From an uncultured Agathobacter sp. (GTDB taxonomy: Bacteria; Bacillota; Clostridia; Lachnospirales; Lachnospiraceae), in assembly GCA_934307695.1 (NCBI GenBank), contig CAKRCS010000002.1:1-64000 (forward strand): a stretch of DNA of 64,000 nucleotides, given 5' to 3'. The notes beneath the pieces were generated by a model. The model saw nothing but the letters and a program-made list of their open reading frames with translations, was not told the origin of the DNA and did no database searches. Both the position numbers and the translations under genes were made by a program. This document shows positions 1 to 6,781 of the stretch, piece by piece. Within the stretch, counting starts at the first letter, position 1; each line of letters opens with the position of its first letter.

Positions 1-998
1 GGGGCATATTTAGATATTCCATAATCTTCAACAATACTGGTTATTCTAGCTCCTGCATCCTTTGATGAAGCCCCACATAAGAAAACCCTTTCATCAGCAG
101 TTCCATAATCCAATACGATAAATCGATCATGAAATATACCGCCTGTCTTTTTCATTGACAAATTTACTGTTGGGTACTCCTTGCAGAAATCTATAAATTC
201 TATGTTGTGAAGTTTATTATTTCCAACATTATCACTGAATAAAATAATATCTACTCCGATCGGAGAATTTTTAAGATGTACCAGCGTTCTTAATCCAATA
301 TAATTATCAACGACATATATTGATGACTTTGCCTGCTTATAAATGGACTCATATACCTCATCTGCACTACTAAATTTTGCATTAAACATGAGCCACTTTT
401 CGTCATCATCTGAAACAAAGCCATTCATCATATCAGCCAGCTCCGATTTTGTCACAACATCCTTCAAGCCCTCTGCGACATCAGAAATCTGTTTTTCAAG
501 AGACATCATATCTGAGTTGATTTTGTTAATTTCTATTCTGTTGTCAGCAGTCTCCATGCTTAACTGAAGTATTTCCCGCTGACCAATAAGATCTCGATTT
601 TCTAATATGTAATCTTTCATTCTTTTGAAGGTTCTCACCAGCGCAATACTTTGTGTTACCGCAAGTTCACCTTTTAGTACAGTCATTAACATGTATACGC
701 CTTGTTCCGTAAAAACATAAGGGTTGCTGCGGGATTTACTGCTTATATTTGCGGTCACAAATTGTGACCGCAAATATTCAACTTCATTATCAGTTAATTG
801 AAACATCATATCATTCTGAAATCTTTCCATATTCCTTTTTACCTGCTGATTAAAAGCCTTAAGTTCATATCCATATACTTCAGCCAAATCTGCATCTAAT
901 AGCACTTTACATCCCCGAAATTCATATAATTTTTGTTTCATAAATTGTTCATTGATTTCAATTACTGCGATTTCTTCTTTCCTTTTATCTTCTGCCAT
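1..998 (-). CDS. ORF6N-domain protein with C-terminal PLD-like domain (3' end cut by window edge)
   Basis: My own translation from the ATG at 998 stays open to the window edge, giving 332 codons without a stop. A good ribosome site (AGGAG near 1003-1008) precedes the start. Residues about 20-125 match the ORF6N domain of phage and mobile-element proteins: a conserved start (FRGCKVLLDADLAEVYG), an RFQNDMMFQLT stretch and the hallmark PYVFTEQGVYML. A helical linker follows (about 130-210). The last part has DRFIVLDYG and CGASSKDAG and resembles the PLD-like tail of clostridial ORF6N proteins. ORF6N is thought to bind DNA; the function here is unknown. A perfect 33-bp palindrome lies inside the ORF6N codons and two related ones lie upstream. 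The C-terminus is not visible. Confidence 0.85.
   Translation of the reverse strand, partial: MAEDKRKEEIAVIEINEQFMKQKLYEFRGCKVLLDADLAEVYGYELKAFNQQVKRNMERFQNDMMFQLTDNEVEYLRSQFVTANISSKSRSNPYVFTEQGVYMLMTVLKGELAVTQSIALVRTFKRMKDYILENRDLIGQREILQLSMETADNRIEINKINSDMMSLEKQISDVAEGLKDVVTKSELADMMNGFVSDDDEKWLMFNAKFSSADEVYESIYKQAKSSIYVVDNYIGLRTLVHLKNSPIGVDIILFSDNVGNNKLHNIEFIDFCKEYPTVNLSMKKTGGIFHDRFIVLDYGTADERVFLCGASSKDAGARITSIVEDYGISKYA
745..777. repeat. 33-bp perfect palindrome inside the ORF6N coding region
   Basis: The arms ATATTTGCGGTCACAA (745-760) and its exact complement (762-777) flank a single A at 761. It covers codons for about residues 74-85, just before the FTEQG motif. The core TTTGCGGTC recurs in two inverted repeats between this gene and the next. 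It may be a DNA-binding site, a recombination site or an mRNA hairpin; the role is inferred only. Confidence 0.8.
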
Positions 999-1015
999 AG
1001 AACTCCTCTATCCAT

Positions 1016-1042
1016 TTTGCGGTCAAAAAAATTGACCGCAAA
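1016..1042. promoter_or_regulatory. Inverted repeat upstream of the ORF6N gene (candidate operator or leader hairpin)
   Basis: The 11-bp arms TTTGCGGTCAA and TTGACCGCAAA are separated by AAAAA. The repeat lies 18 bp upstream of the ORF6N start codon and shares its TTTGCGGTC core with the palindrome inside the gene. The position suits autoregulation by the ORF6N protein, or an mRNA hairpin next to the ribosome site; neither is shown. Confidence 0.6.
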
Positions 1043-1059
1043 CATTTTCTGTCTTATTA

Positions 1060-1086
1060 TTTGCGGTACAAAAAATGCACCACAAA
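1060..1086. promoter_or_regulatory. Third, degenerate TTTGCGGT inverted repeat
   Basis: TTTGCGGT (1060-1067) and ACCACAAA (1079-1086) pair with one mismatch across an 11-nt A-rich spacer. It is the outermost of the three related inverted repeats and lies between the ORF6N gene and the HTH gene. Confidence 0.5.
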
Positions 1087-1123
1087 ATCTATGCAATCAT
1101 TTTCATAACACAATGAAAATAGT

Positions 1124-1408
1124 CTACTCCTTATCCTCTACTTTCCTTACCTGGTCATAATAAGCCTTATACCTGTAAATCGTCCTCTCACTGACATTGT
1201 TCCGCTTCGCAATCTCTACCATTGTCATGCCGCTCTCATACCCAACAACAAAATCATTATAAATTGTCATCCACTTAGCGTTATGTTTCTGTCTGCCGCT
1301 TAATTTACGATTTCTGTAATACTCCAATTCTTCCCGAAGTTCTGTATTCTCTCTTTCCAATTCCTCAATTCTTTTTAATGCTGCTTCAAGTGTTACAGCT
1401 TTCTCCAT
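1124..1408 (-). CDS. Small coiled-coil / helix-turn-helix protein
   Basis: The 94-residue protein begins with a coiled coil (about 8-35, rich in E, L and R). It ends with a resolvase-type helix-turn-helix (MTMVEIAKRNNVSERTIYRY, about 64-83), as in the DNA-binding domain of Hin-like recombinases, but has no catalytic domain. I start it at the ATG at 1408, 8 nt after GGAGG; an ATG two codons upstream (1414) sits only 2 nt from that site. It is probably a DNA-binding accessory protein. The target is unknown, and the neighbouring inverted repeats are one possibility. No close named homologue is recognised. Confidence 0.7.
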   Translation of the reverse strand: MEKAVTLEAALKRIEELERENTELREELEYYRNRKLSGRQKHNAKWMTIYNDFVVGYESGMTMVEIAKRNNVSERTIYRYKAYYDQVRKVEDKE

Positions 1409-1517
1409 TATCATATCCTCCGATCATGCCATTCTCATTTTGTCTATATTATAAATATCTATGTTCGTTTCGTCAATCTGATTATGTCATGTTATATCAT
1501 TTTTCTTATCCTCTGTC

Positions 1518-1545
1518 TTGCAATCTCTTCCCATTGTGTTATACT
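1518..1545 (+). promoter_or_regulatory. Promoter of tRNA-Ala
   Basis: TTGCAA (1518-1523) and TATACT (1540-1545) are 16 bp apart. The -10 box ends 9 bp before the first base of the tRNA. Confidence 0.65.
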
Positions 1546-1554
1546 AATTGTCAT

Positions 1555-1627
1555 GGGGCATTAGCGCAGTTGGGAGCGCGCCACATTCGCATTGTGGAGG
1601 TCGTGAGTTCGAATCTCATATGCTCCA
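1555..1627 (+). tRNA. tRNA-Ala (anticodon CGC)
   Basis: A full cloverleaf of 73 nt is visible. The acceptor stem GGGGCAT/ATGCTCC has one G-U pair, the anticodon stem CCACA/TGTGG holds loop TTCGCAT (anticodon 1588-1590), and the T loop is TTCGAAT. The discriminator is A and CCA is not encoded. It reads GCG alanine codons, a minor isoacceptor. An intrinsic terminator follows 42 nt downstream. Confidence 0.95.
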
Positions 1628-1668
1628 TTTTTTCTATGATAGATTTGTCATATATCCCAGCAAAAGCA

Positions 1669-1706
1669 ATGACTGCCATCACATCTGTGATGACAGTCAT
1701 TTTTTA
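1669..1706 (+). terminator. Intrinsic terminator after tRNA-Ala
   Basis: A 14-bp stem with one mismatch (1669-1682 with 1687-1700) and loop ATCT is followed by six T. The T tract is also the first part of the 135-bp repeat. Confidence 0.8.
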
Positions 1707-1834
1707 CTTTATAGAAAATTCCTTTTCCTATAAAGTAAAAATGCTCCGCAGGGATGCGACCCATGTGGAGTTGAAGATGCACTTGCGTGCCCACACGGGC
1801 GCGCAAAGAGTCACAACGTGACTCTTTGTTCTAG
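1700..1834 (+). repeat. 135-bp multi-hairpin repeat, copy A
   Basis: This is 132/135 identical to the reverse complement of 51687-51821. It starts in the T tract of an intrinsic terminator and ends at TTCTAG. It folds into three hairpins: ACTTTATAG.../...CTATAAAGT, CCCATGTGG.../...CCACACGGG and CAAAGAGTCAC/GTGACTCTTTG. Copy B keeps every pair, while the three changes in copy A weaken two stems and alter one loop. There is no convincing ORF. It could be a structured RNA or a non-autonomous mobile repeat. The following 1835-1959 holds nothing I recognise. Confidence 0.8.
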
Positions 1835-1959
1835 CCTTAATTTTCTTCCATTCAGTGCCGGATTTTACGCGTCCTATTTACCATCCATTCATTCCGATCC
1901 GGCAACCTTGCTCTCCGGTATGATCCACCAGCCCGGCTCTCCCGTTACTTGCAGGAAGC

Positions 1960-2184
1960 CTACTCTCCCGTCACCTCCGGCAATCCCGCGATTGAAGTCA
2001 GAAACGATGCAAGCCCTGCCACAAGCGCGGTCTCAAGCATAAGTGTCCACGCAGTCTCGTTAAAAGCGCCGATGACGAGCATAGAGCCCGCCACCTGCGC
2101 GATCGTTTTGACTGCGCGTATCACTGCCGCCTTTAACCACTTTTTCGTGTCGATACATTCTTTGAATACACAGTTTTTCGGCAT
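1960..2184 (-). CDS. r1t-like phage-type holin, last gene of the cotJ operon
   Basis: The 74-residue membrane protein has a KKWLKAAVIRAVKTIAQ start, two hydrophobic segments (about 27-45 and 47-62) and the typical ending LASFLTSIAGLPEV of r1t-type phage holins. These normally form membrane lesions that let endolysin reach the wall. It follows cotJC by 14 bp on the same strand with its own ribosome site (AAAGGGG), so it is probably co-transcribed with the coat genes. No endolysin or other phage gene is near. A role in the sporulating mother cell is an inference. Confidence 0.75.
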   Translation of the reverse strand: MPKNCVFKECIDTKKWLKAAVIRAVKTIAQVAGSMLVIGAFNETAWTLMLETALVAGLASFLTSIAGLPEVTGE

Positions 2185-2198
2185 ATCATGCCCCTTTC

Positions 2199-2828
2199 TC
2201 AGCCGCAGTTACAGTTGCCCTTGTTCCCGCATCCCTTGTCAAACTGTGGATTGCACATATAATAATTCTTGCTGTCTAACTCATCGCAGATCATGCGAAG
2301 TCCTTCCCCGAATCTCTGGAAATGAACAATCTCACGCTCTCTTAAGAACCGGATCGGATCTGCGACCTCCTGATCCTTGACCAGACGCAGGATATTATCG
2401 TAGGTTGTTCTCGCCTTCTGCTCTGCCGCCATATCTTCAAACAGATCCGTGATGGTGTCGCCTTTTGACTGGAACTCGCACGCGTTGAACGGGATTCCTC
2501 CCGCCGCCTGCGGCCAGACTGCCGCCGTATGATCGATGTAATACGGTGCAAATCCGGCATCTTCAAGCTCCTTGGCGCTCAGTCCCTTGGTAAGCTGTCT
2601 TACGATCGTTGCAACCATCTCAAGATGTGCAAGCTCCTCGGTTCCAATATCTGTCAAAAGTCCTGCAACCTTCCGGTTCTCCATGGAATATCTCTGGGAG
2701 AGATAGCGCATGGAAGCACCCATCTCGCCATCGGGTCCACCATACTGACTGATAATAAAGGAAGCCATCTTCGCATTCGGCTGCGTGATATTAACCGGAT
2801 ACTCTAAGCGTTTCTCATACAACCACAT
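2199..2828 (-). CDS. cotJC: Spore coat protein CotJC (manganese-catalase-like)
   Basis: The 209-residue protein begins MWLYEKRLEYPVNI, the usual CotJC start, and I chose the ATG at 2828 because AAGGAGG lies 6 nt upstream; an ATG 13 codons earlier lacks this. It carries the diiron/dimanganese ferritin-like helices of Mn-catalase, with metal-ligand-type motifs EELAHLEMV and EREIVHFQRFGE. The C-terminus is Cys/Gly-rich (CGNKGNCNCG). CotJC is a coat component made in the mother cell. The gene overlaps cotJB by 25 bp, indicating translational coupling. Confidence 0.95.
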   Translation of the reverse strand: MWLYEKRLEYPVNITQPNAKMASFIISQYGGPDGEMGASMRYLSQRYSMENRKVAGLLTDIGTEELAHLEMVATIVRQLTKGLSAKELEDAGFAPYYIDHTAAVWPQAAGGIPFNACEFQSKGDTITDLFEDMAAEQKARTTYDNILRLVKDQEVADPIRFLREREIVHFQRFGEGLRMICDELDSKNYYMCNPQFDKGCGNKGNCNCG

Positions 2829-3103
2829 ACCTTGCCTCCTTCCCATGGAAGCGGATAATCCGTCCATGTAAAATACGCATCATACGGAGCCCCGTCATAC
2901 GCGAGTGTGCAGCCGCACATCGCACAATACCTTTGTTTTGCCTGCCGGAGCATTTCTACACACTGGTTAAAATACGCGATACCATCCGCATCGTCCGGGT
3001 GCGTATCCAGATAAAGCAGCATATCGTATGCGCAGAAATTGAGCATGCCGATCCAATCGTTAAGCTGGGACACACTCATGTTATTCATGGTCATTGTGTT
3101 CAT
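2804..3103 (-). CDS. cotJB: Spore coat protein CotJB
   Basis: The 99-residue protein has the CotJB core LNFCAYDMLLYLDTHPDD and ALxY-type ending ARQ/CMRNA-like; a KQRY segment and Cys pairs (CAMCGC) follow in the middle. The family partners CotJC in the spore coat. The start at 3103 lies 9 nt after GGAGG and overlaps the cotJA stop by ATGA. The C-terminus runs into cotJC. The order cotJA-B-C is that of Bacillus and Clostridia. Confidence 0.92.
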   Translation of the reverse strand: MNTMTMNNMSVSQLNDWIGMLNFCAYDMLLYLDTHPDDADGIAYFNQCVEMLRQAKQRYCAMCGCTLAYDGAPYDAYFTWTDYPLPWEGGKVCGCMRNA

Positions 3104-3282
3104 CTTCTCTTACCTCCTGCTCCCAGGAAAGGTTTATCCAGCTCCGGAAAGATCGTTCCGGTATTCCATGCCCTCTGCGGCTCATACGCGCGGGTGAAGT
3201 TCTGCCACGGCACATAAGCCATCGCCGCCTCGTATCCGGACGGGCAGCTTCCATCCATCGGATTAATTAAGTTCTGATTCAT
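3100..3282 (-). CDS. cotJA: CotJA-like spore coat-associated protein
   Basis: The 60-residue protein has CotJA features: AMAYVPWQNF, followed by the proline-containing segment GTIFPELDKPFLG. CotJA is needed in Bacillus for CotJC to join the coat. I start at the ATG at 3282, with AAAGGA 6 nt upstream, not at 3336, where a longer reading would cross the upstream terminator. First gene of the cotJABC-holin operon. No certain sigma-E promoter was identified. Confidence 0.85.
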   Translation of the reverse strand: MNQNLINPMDGSCPSGYEAAMAYVPWQNFTRAYEPQRAWNTGTIFPELDKPFLGAGGKRR

Positions 3283-3319
3283 GGATGATCCTTTCTTATA
3301 TGCAATTACACTATATAAT

Positions 3320-3351
3320 ATACAAAAAAGAGCCACAATGTGACTCTTTTT
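3320..3351 (-). terminator. Terminator of the DUF5717 operon
   Basis: On the minus strand, AAAAAGAGTCACA/TGTGGCTCTTTTTT forms a hairpin ending in a T tract, between the coiled-coil membrane gene and cotJA. It is similar to the last hairpin of the 135-bp repeat. Confidence 0.75.
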
Positions 3352-3427
3352 CTTCCGAAGCCGGATTCCATATAAACGCCGGCTATACTATTCATTCTTT
3401 TGTAACTATATAGCTCAGACAGTTCTT

Positions 3428-4669
3428 TTAGGGCTGCAACGGATGGTTCAGCTCGTCGATCTTTTGTAAGATCTGCTTTACCTGTTCCGATATTTCTCCC
3501 ATATAGCGGGTATTGTTCAGAACCTCCCTCTTCATGCTGTCTATCGCCGTCAGGCTGTCCTCCATGCTGCTTCGCAGCTTCTGCCGCCGCACGGTAAAAT
3601 CCTTGCGGACAGCCTCCATCTTCTTCTCATCCAGCAACAGCATCGGATCATGCGCCCAGAAAGACGCATCAAACAGATGAAGCTGCTCCAGCTGCCCGGT
3701 CAGCTTCTCCGTGTAAAAGACCAGATCATCGTTGGTCTGCTTAAAGCGCTCCTGCTCCTTGACCGCAGCCTGAAACTTTTCGTACATATAGGTCAGCTCG
3801 TAGGAATTTTTGACATGATATTTCTCGCATGTATAATCGACCGCATTCTTGATGTTGACAAACTTCAGCTTGACACGGTTTTCAAGCAGGATCGCCTGAT
3901 TGCAGTTGACATCACAGCGCTTGATCTCCTTGGTACAATCCTGATATTTCAGCAGGACATACGCACCGATCAGTGTCGTAATAAATGCCGCGATAAGCAG
4001 CATCAGCTGGATATCGTAATCCATGTAGTAGCGCACTACAAGAAGCACCAGCACCGCAATGGAAAAAAGCGCCAAAAGAAGCACCGCGATCCGGCGCAGC
4101 ATGATCTGCTCCCGCTCGCATTCCTGCTTAAGAATCGTCCACTCGACCTTCTCCCCCTCTAAGTAATGCATATCGCGCTTGATTGCGTCCAGATATGCCT
4201 CATTGGATTTGAGCCGCTTTACGGAGGTTGGCACCTCGTCCTCTTCCTCCTGCATCTGCGCGAACTGCGTATCGGTAAGCTGCTTTTCGTTCTTCAAAAG
4301 CTGTGCTCTCGTCTCATCCAGCTTCTGGATCTGGCGCGCGGTCTCAAGAATCGGTGCGCGCTCCTGTTCGGACAGCTCCTGCCACAACATAATATCATTA
4401 AGCTGCGAGGTTACCTGCTGATATTCACTTCTGGTATTTTCGAGTTCTCTTGAGGAATCGATGATCTCCTCACACAGCTCCACGACATGCCGCCTGCCCG
4501 TGACGGTTTTTCGGACAGTCTGTGCCGTCCTGCGCTCGGCAGATCTTCGTCTTGATCCGGGATCATCTGCGGTATCCCTCTCCGGCTGCTCCTTAAGTGG
4601 TGCGTAGCCTCCGCCCCAGTCCTCGTCCTCGTTTTGTCTTTTTTTCTTCCGCAAAAAATCAAATATCAT
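3428..4669 (-). CDS. Coiled-coil membrane protein of the DUF5717/DUF5716 operon
   Basis: This 413-residue protein has a charged N-terminus, a long coiled coil (about 62-190), two membrane segments (about 194-213 and 220-241) with a short link, and a second coiled coil to the C-terminus (about 245-405). The two membrane passes probably place both coiled coils on the same, presumably cytoplasmic, face. It is the last gene of a four-gene operon, 10 bp after the TPR gene. I know no characterised homologue. It may be the membrane anchor of a complex with its neighbours; this is inference from layout. Confidence 0.8.
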   Translation of the reverse strand: MIFDFLRKKKRQNEDEDWGGGYAPLKEQPERDTADDPGSRRRSAERRTAQTVRKTVTGRRHVVELCEEIIDSSRELENTRSEYQQVTSQLNDIMLWQELSEQERAPILETARQIQKLDETRAQLLKNEKQLTDTQFAQMQEEEDEVPTSVKRLKSNEAYLDAIKRDMHYLEGEKVEWTILKQECEREQIMLRRIAVLLLALFSIAVLVLLVVRYYMDYDIQLMLLIAAFITTLIGAYVLLKYQDCTKEIKRCDVNCNQAILLENRVKLKFVNIKNAVDYTCEKYHVKNSYELTYMYEKFQAAVKEQERFKQTNDDLVFYTEKLTGQLEQLHLFDASFWAHDPMLLLDEKKMEAVRKDFTVRRQKLRSSMEDSLTAIDSMKREVLNNTRYMGEISEQVKQILQKIDELNHPLQP

Positions 4670-4679
4670 ATATCAGACC

Positions 4680-5519
4680 TTACATCCTGCATATTCTGCG
4701 ATAATCATCCTTCCATTTCAGTATGATATCCCGCAGTTCCTTCTGTTTGCGCATGTGGGCATCCTCACCCACATATCCTGCGATGCGCTCCAGCTGCTCC
4801 TCAAGCGCCGCGTTGTCCTCGCCCCTGCTTGCCATCGAAGCCTCGTTCCGGAGTGCCTGCATCGCGGTATCGTCATATCCATGCTCCAATGCAACGCGGA
4901 TAAAGCCCTGCTCGTCATGGCGGCACCGGTAGCACATCAAAAGCTCCCTGACCGACTCCTCACTGTTGTTCTTTTCGTACGCCTTCTCATAGCAGTTTGC
5001 TGCCTCATCAAACAAAAAGAGCCTTGCATACGCCGTTCCGAGGTTGTGCCAGATATTTCCGATTGTTACCGGATTCTCCTCCCTCGCCTCCTCGCTCTCC
5101 AACAGATGGCGGTACTCATAGATGCTGCCTAAATACTTCTGGCGTTCCATCAGGCGGTCAGCGCGGATCTTGCTGCACTCAAAGTCAGACTTTTCCTCCA
5201 TCTCGGCGATCACACTTAGGATATGCTCTGCCTCTTCCTTCGTACAGTACCCGGTCTCTAAGATGATCTCGCGGACAAAGTCGGACAGTTTGCCATTCGT
5301 GCGCATGATGTCGCGCAGGCGGTCTGCAAGCCGTATCCGACCCACTTCCTTCTCGATCCAGGTACAGAGCTCCTCACTCATAAAATCGCGCTCGATCAGG
5401 TATATGTTGTTCATAAAGTAATAGCAAAGCTCTTCCAGCGAATACACATTGACAGATACCCCGTCAATATAATATGGCATTGCCGCTATCGGTTCTTTGC
5501 ATAAAAGAAGTTCGCCCAC
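4680..5519 (-). CDS. TPR-repeat protein of the DUF5717/DUF5716 operon
   Basis: The 279-residue soluble protein starts with GTG at 5519 behind GGAGG. The N-terminal 120 residues are helical (PYYIDGVSVNVYSLEELCYY, then YCTKEEAEHILSVI). Residues about 120-260 hold TPR-like repeats, clearest in NIWHNLGTAYARLFLFDEAANCYEKAYE. TPRs usually bind other proteins, so it may be an adaptor linking the upstream Hsp70-like protein and the downstream membrane protein. It follows the DUF5716 gene by 13 bp. The specific role is unknown. Confidence 0.82.
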   Translation of the reverse strand: MGELLLCKEPIAAMPYYIDGVSVNVYSLEELCYYFMNNIYLIERDFMSEELCTWIEKEVGRIRLADRLRDIMRTNGKLSDFVREIILETGYCTKEEAEHILSVIAEMEEKSDFECSKIRADRLMERQKYLGSIYEYRHLLESEEAREENPVTIGNIWHNLGTAYARLFLFDEAANCYEKAYEKNNSEESVRELLMCYRCRHDEQGFIRVALEHGYDDTAMQALRNEASMASRGEDNAALEEQLERIAGYVGEDAHMRKQKELRDIILKWKDDYRRICRM

Positions 5520-5532
5520 AAAAAAGCCTCCG

Positions 5533-6768
5533 TCAGACAGACATCATATAACGCCAGTTCTTATCCGTGCTGCGGTAAAACTCGCCGAAGCCCAGATCCT
5601 TGATCTCAATCTCTACCTTGTCATCCGCAACCGGCTTTGCCGTGATCCGAAGCCGCGTCGTCTTGTCCGGTCTCTGCGGAATATCCGTCAGTTCAAGTGT
5701 CTCGATCTTTGCCTCACGGCTGTTTGGAAGCTGTTTCCAGAAATCGATCTCGCAGCTTCCGTTTAGGATAACCTCACACTCTCCCCGCGTCTCAAACCAG
5801 TTCTTTCCGGCACTGATCAGGTTAAAAAACTCAAGCCTTCCCTGATTGCGCACCTTGAGACTGATGTTAAATTTCATTTCGTTTTCGCCCATGTAGATAT
5901 AGGGCCATGACTCCTCATTGTCCCGGATCCATGCACCGTAGCAGGCACCCTTGGAATACAGGTTCTTCCCGACAAATGCCCGCCGTCCCCGGCACAGAAA
6001 TACCAGTGACTCTTTCATCCAGTCACCGTCAAAGCCATCCCCGACCAGATATACAGCGGAAATGATCTTATTCTCAAACGCCTTCTGTAAGATCCTGCCA
6101 AAATCGGCATCGCGGTCAACGCCGAGCGCCTGCCTGCTGCTCTCCGCGATCGTAACGACCTGCGGTGTCGTGCGCATATTGCGCGACAATGCATAGTAAT
6201 ACAGGTTGTCCTGATTGCATTCGAGCAGATACACATCGTGCACCCACAGATCCGGCTTCTGATTGAGTGCAAAAAAATAAAAGCACTCTCTATGGTCGAT
6301 CACCATGAACTGTTCCTTGGAAAAGCCAAGCTTGGAGGCTGCTTTCCACAGCACATCCATGTTCTCCCTCGTAAGACGGTCAACCGTTATCACAAGGCGG
6401 TCACAGTAGATAGGGTTGCCAAGCTTCTGCGGAAGCTGGATCAGCTTCTTTAAGAAAAGCGTAAGCAGCTCCTCCGCCTCAAAGCTCTCGTCCTCCATGC
6501 GGATGCTTTCGTGGTTCACCGCACGTTTTAGCAGGTTGTCCACGCAGATCATCTCGCTGGTCTTTGCAAGGCGTCTCGCGTCCTCACCGTAGTACCACTG
6601 TCCAAGCCCTTTTCGCTTGGCGAGCACCAGCGGGATCTGGTACATTTCGCTGCCCGCAACCGTACTTACCGTATCAGGTTCGCTCATATTCGGTTGAAAA
6701 TAACTTATCATGGCATAACGGTCATTCAGATCGATGCCAAGATAATACGGGATACGTTTTGCCTCCAC
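5533..6768 (-). CDS. DUF5716-family protein, Hsp70/actin-like ATPase fold
   Basis: The 411-residue protein starts with GTG at 6768, behind AAAGGAT. Its N-terminus YYLGIDLNDRYAMISYF looks like the phosphate-1 loop of the actin/Hsp70 superfamily, and VYLVGDGFDGDW (about residue 240) like its adenosine motif. The C-terminal 120 residues look beta-rich, with alternating hydrophobic residues (KTRLRITAKPVADDKVEIEI). From memory, this matches the DUF5716 family of Lachnospiraceae, which is uncharacterised. Nucleotide binding is predicted, not shown. It lies 13 bp after the giant DUF5717 gene. Confidence 0.82.
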   Translation of the reverse strand: MEAKRIPYYLGIDLNDRYAMISYFQPNMSEPDTVSTVAGSEMYQIPLVLAKRKGLGQWYYGEDARRLAKTSEMICVDNLLKRAVNHESIRMEDESFEAEELLTLFLKKLIQLPQKLGNPIYCDRLVITVDRLTRENMDVLWKAASKLGFSKEQFMVIDHRECFYFFALNQKPDLWVHDVYLLECNQDNLYYYALSRNMRTTPQVVTIAESSRQALGVDRDADFGRILQKAFENKIISAVYLVGDGFDGDWMKESLVFLCRGRRAFVGKNLYSKGACYGAWIRDNEESWPYIYMGENEMKFNISLKVRNQGRLEFFNLISAGKNWFETRGECEVILNGSCEIDFWKQLPNSREAKIETLELTDIPQRPDKTTRLRITAKPVADDKVEIEIKDLGFGEFYRSTDKNWRYMMSV

Positions 6769-6781
6769 GTTTTATCCTTTC

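Noticed and set aside
1..3300. Prophage remnant, because of ORF6N, holin and a tRNA
   Set aside because: No integrase, capsid, tail or att repeat; the holin belongs to the cotJ operon by position.
3295..3323. Sigma-E-like boxes GTATATT and CATATAAG before cotJA
   Set aside because: The -10 directly abuts the ribosome site, leaving no room for a leader with that site.
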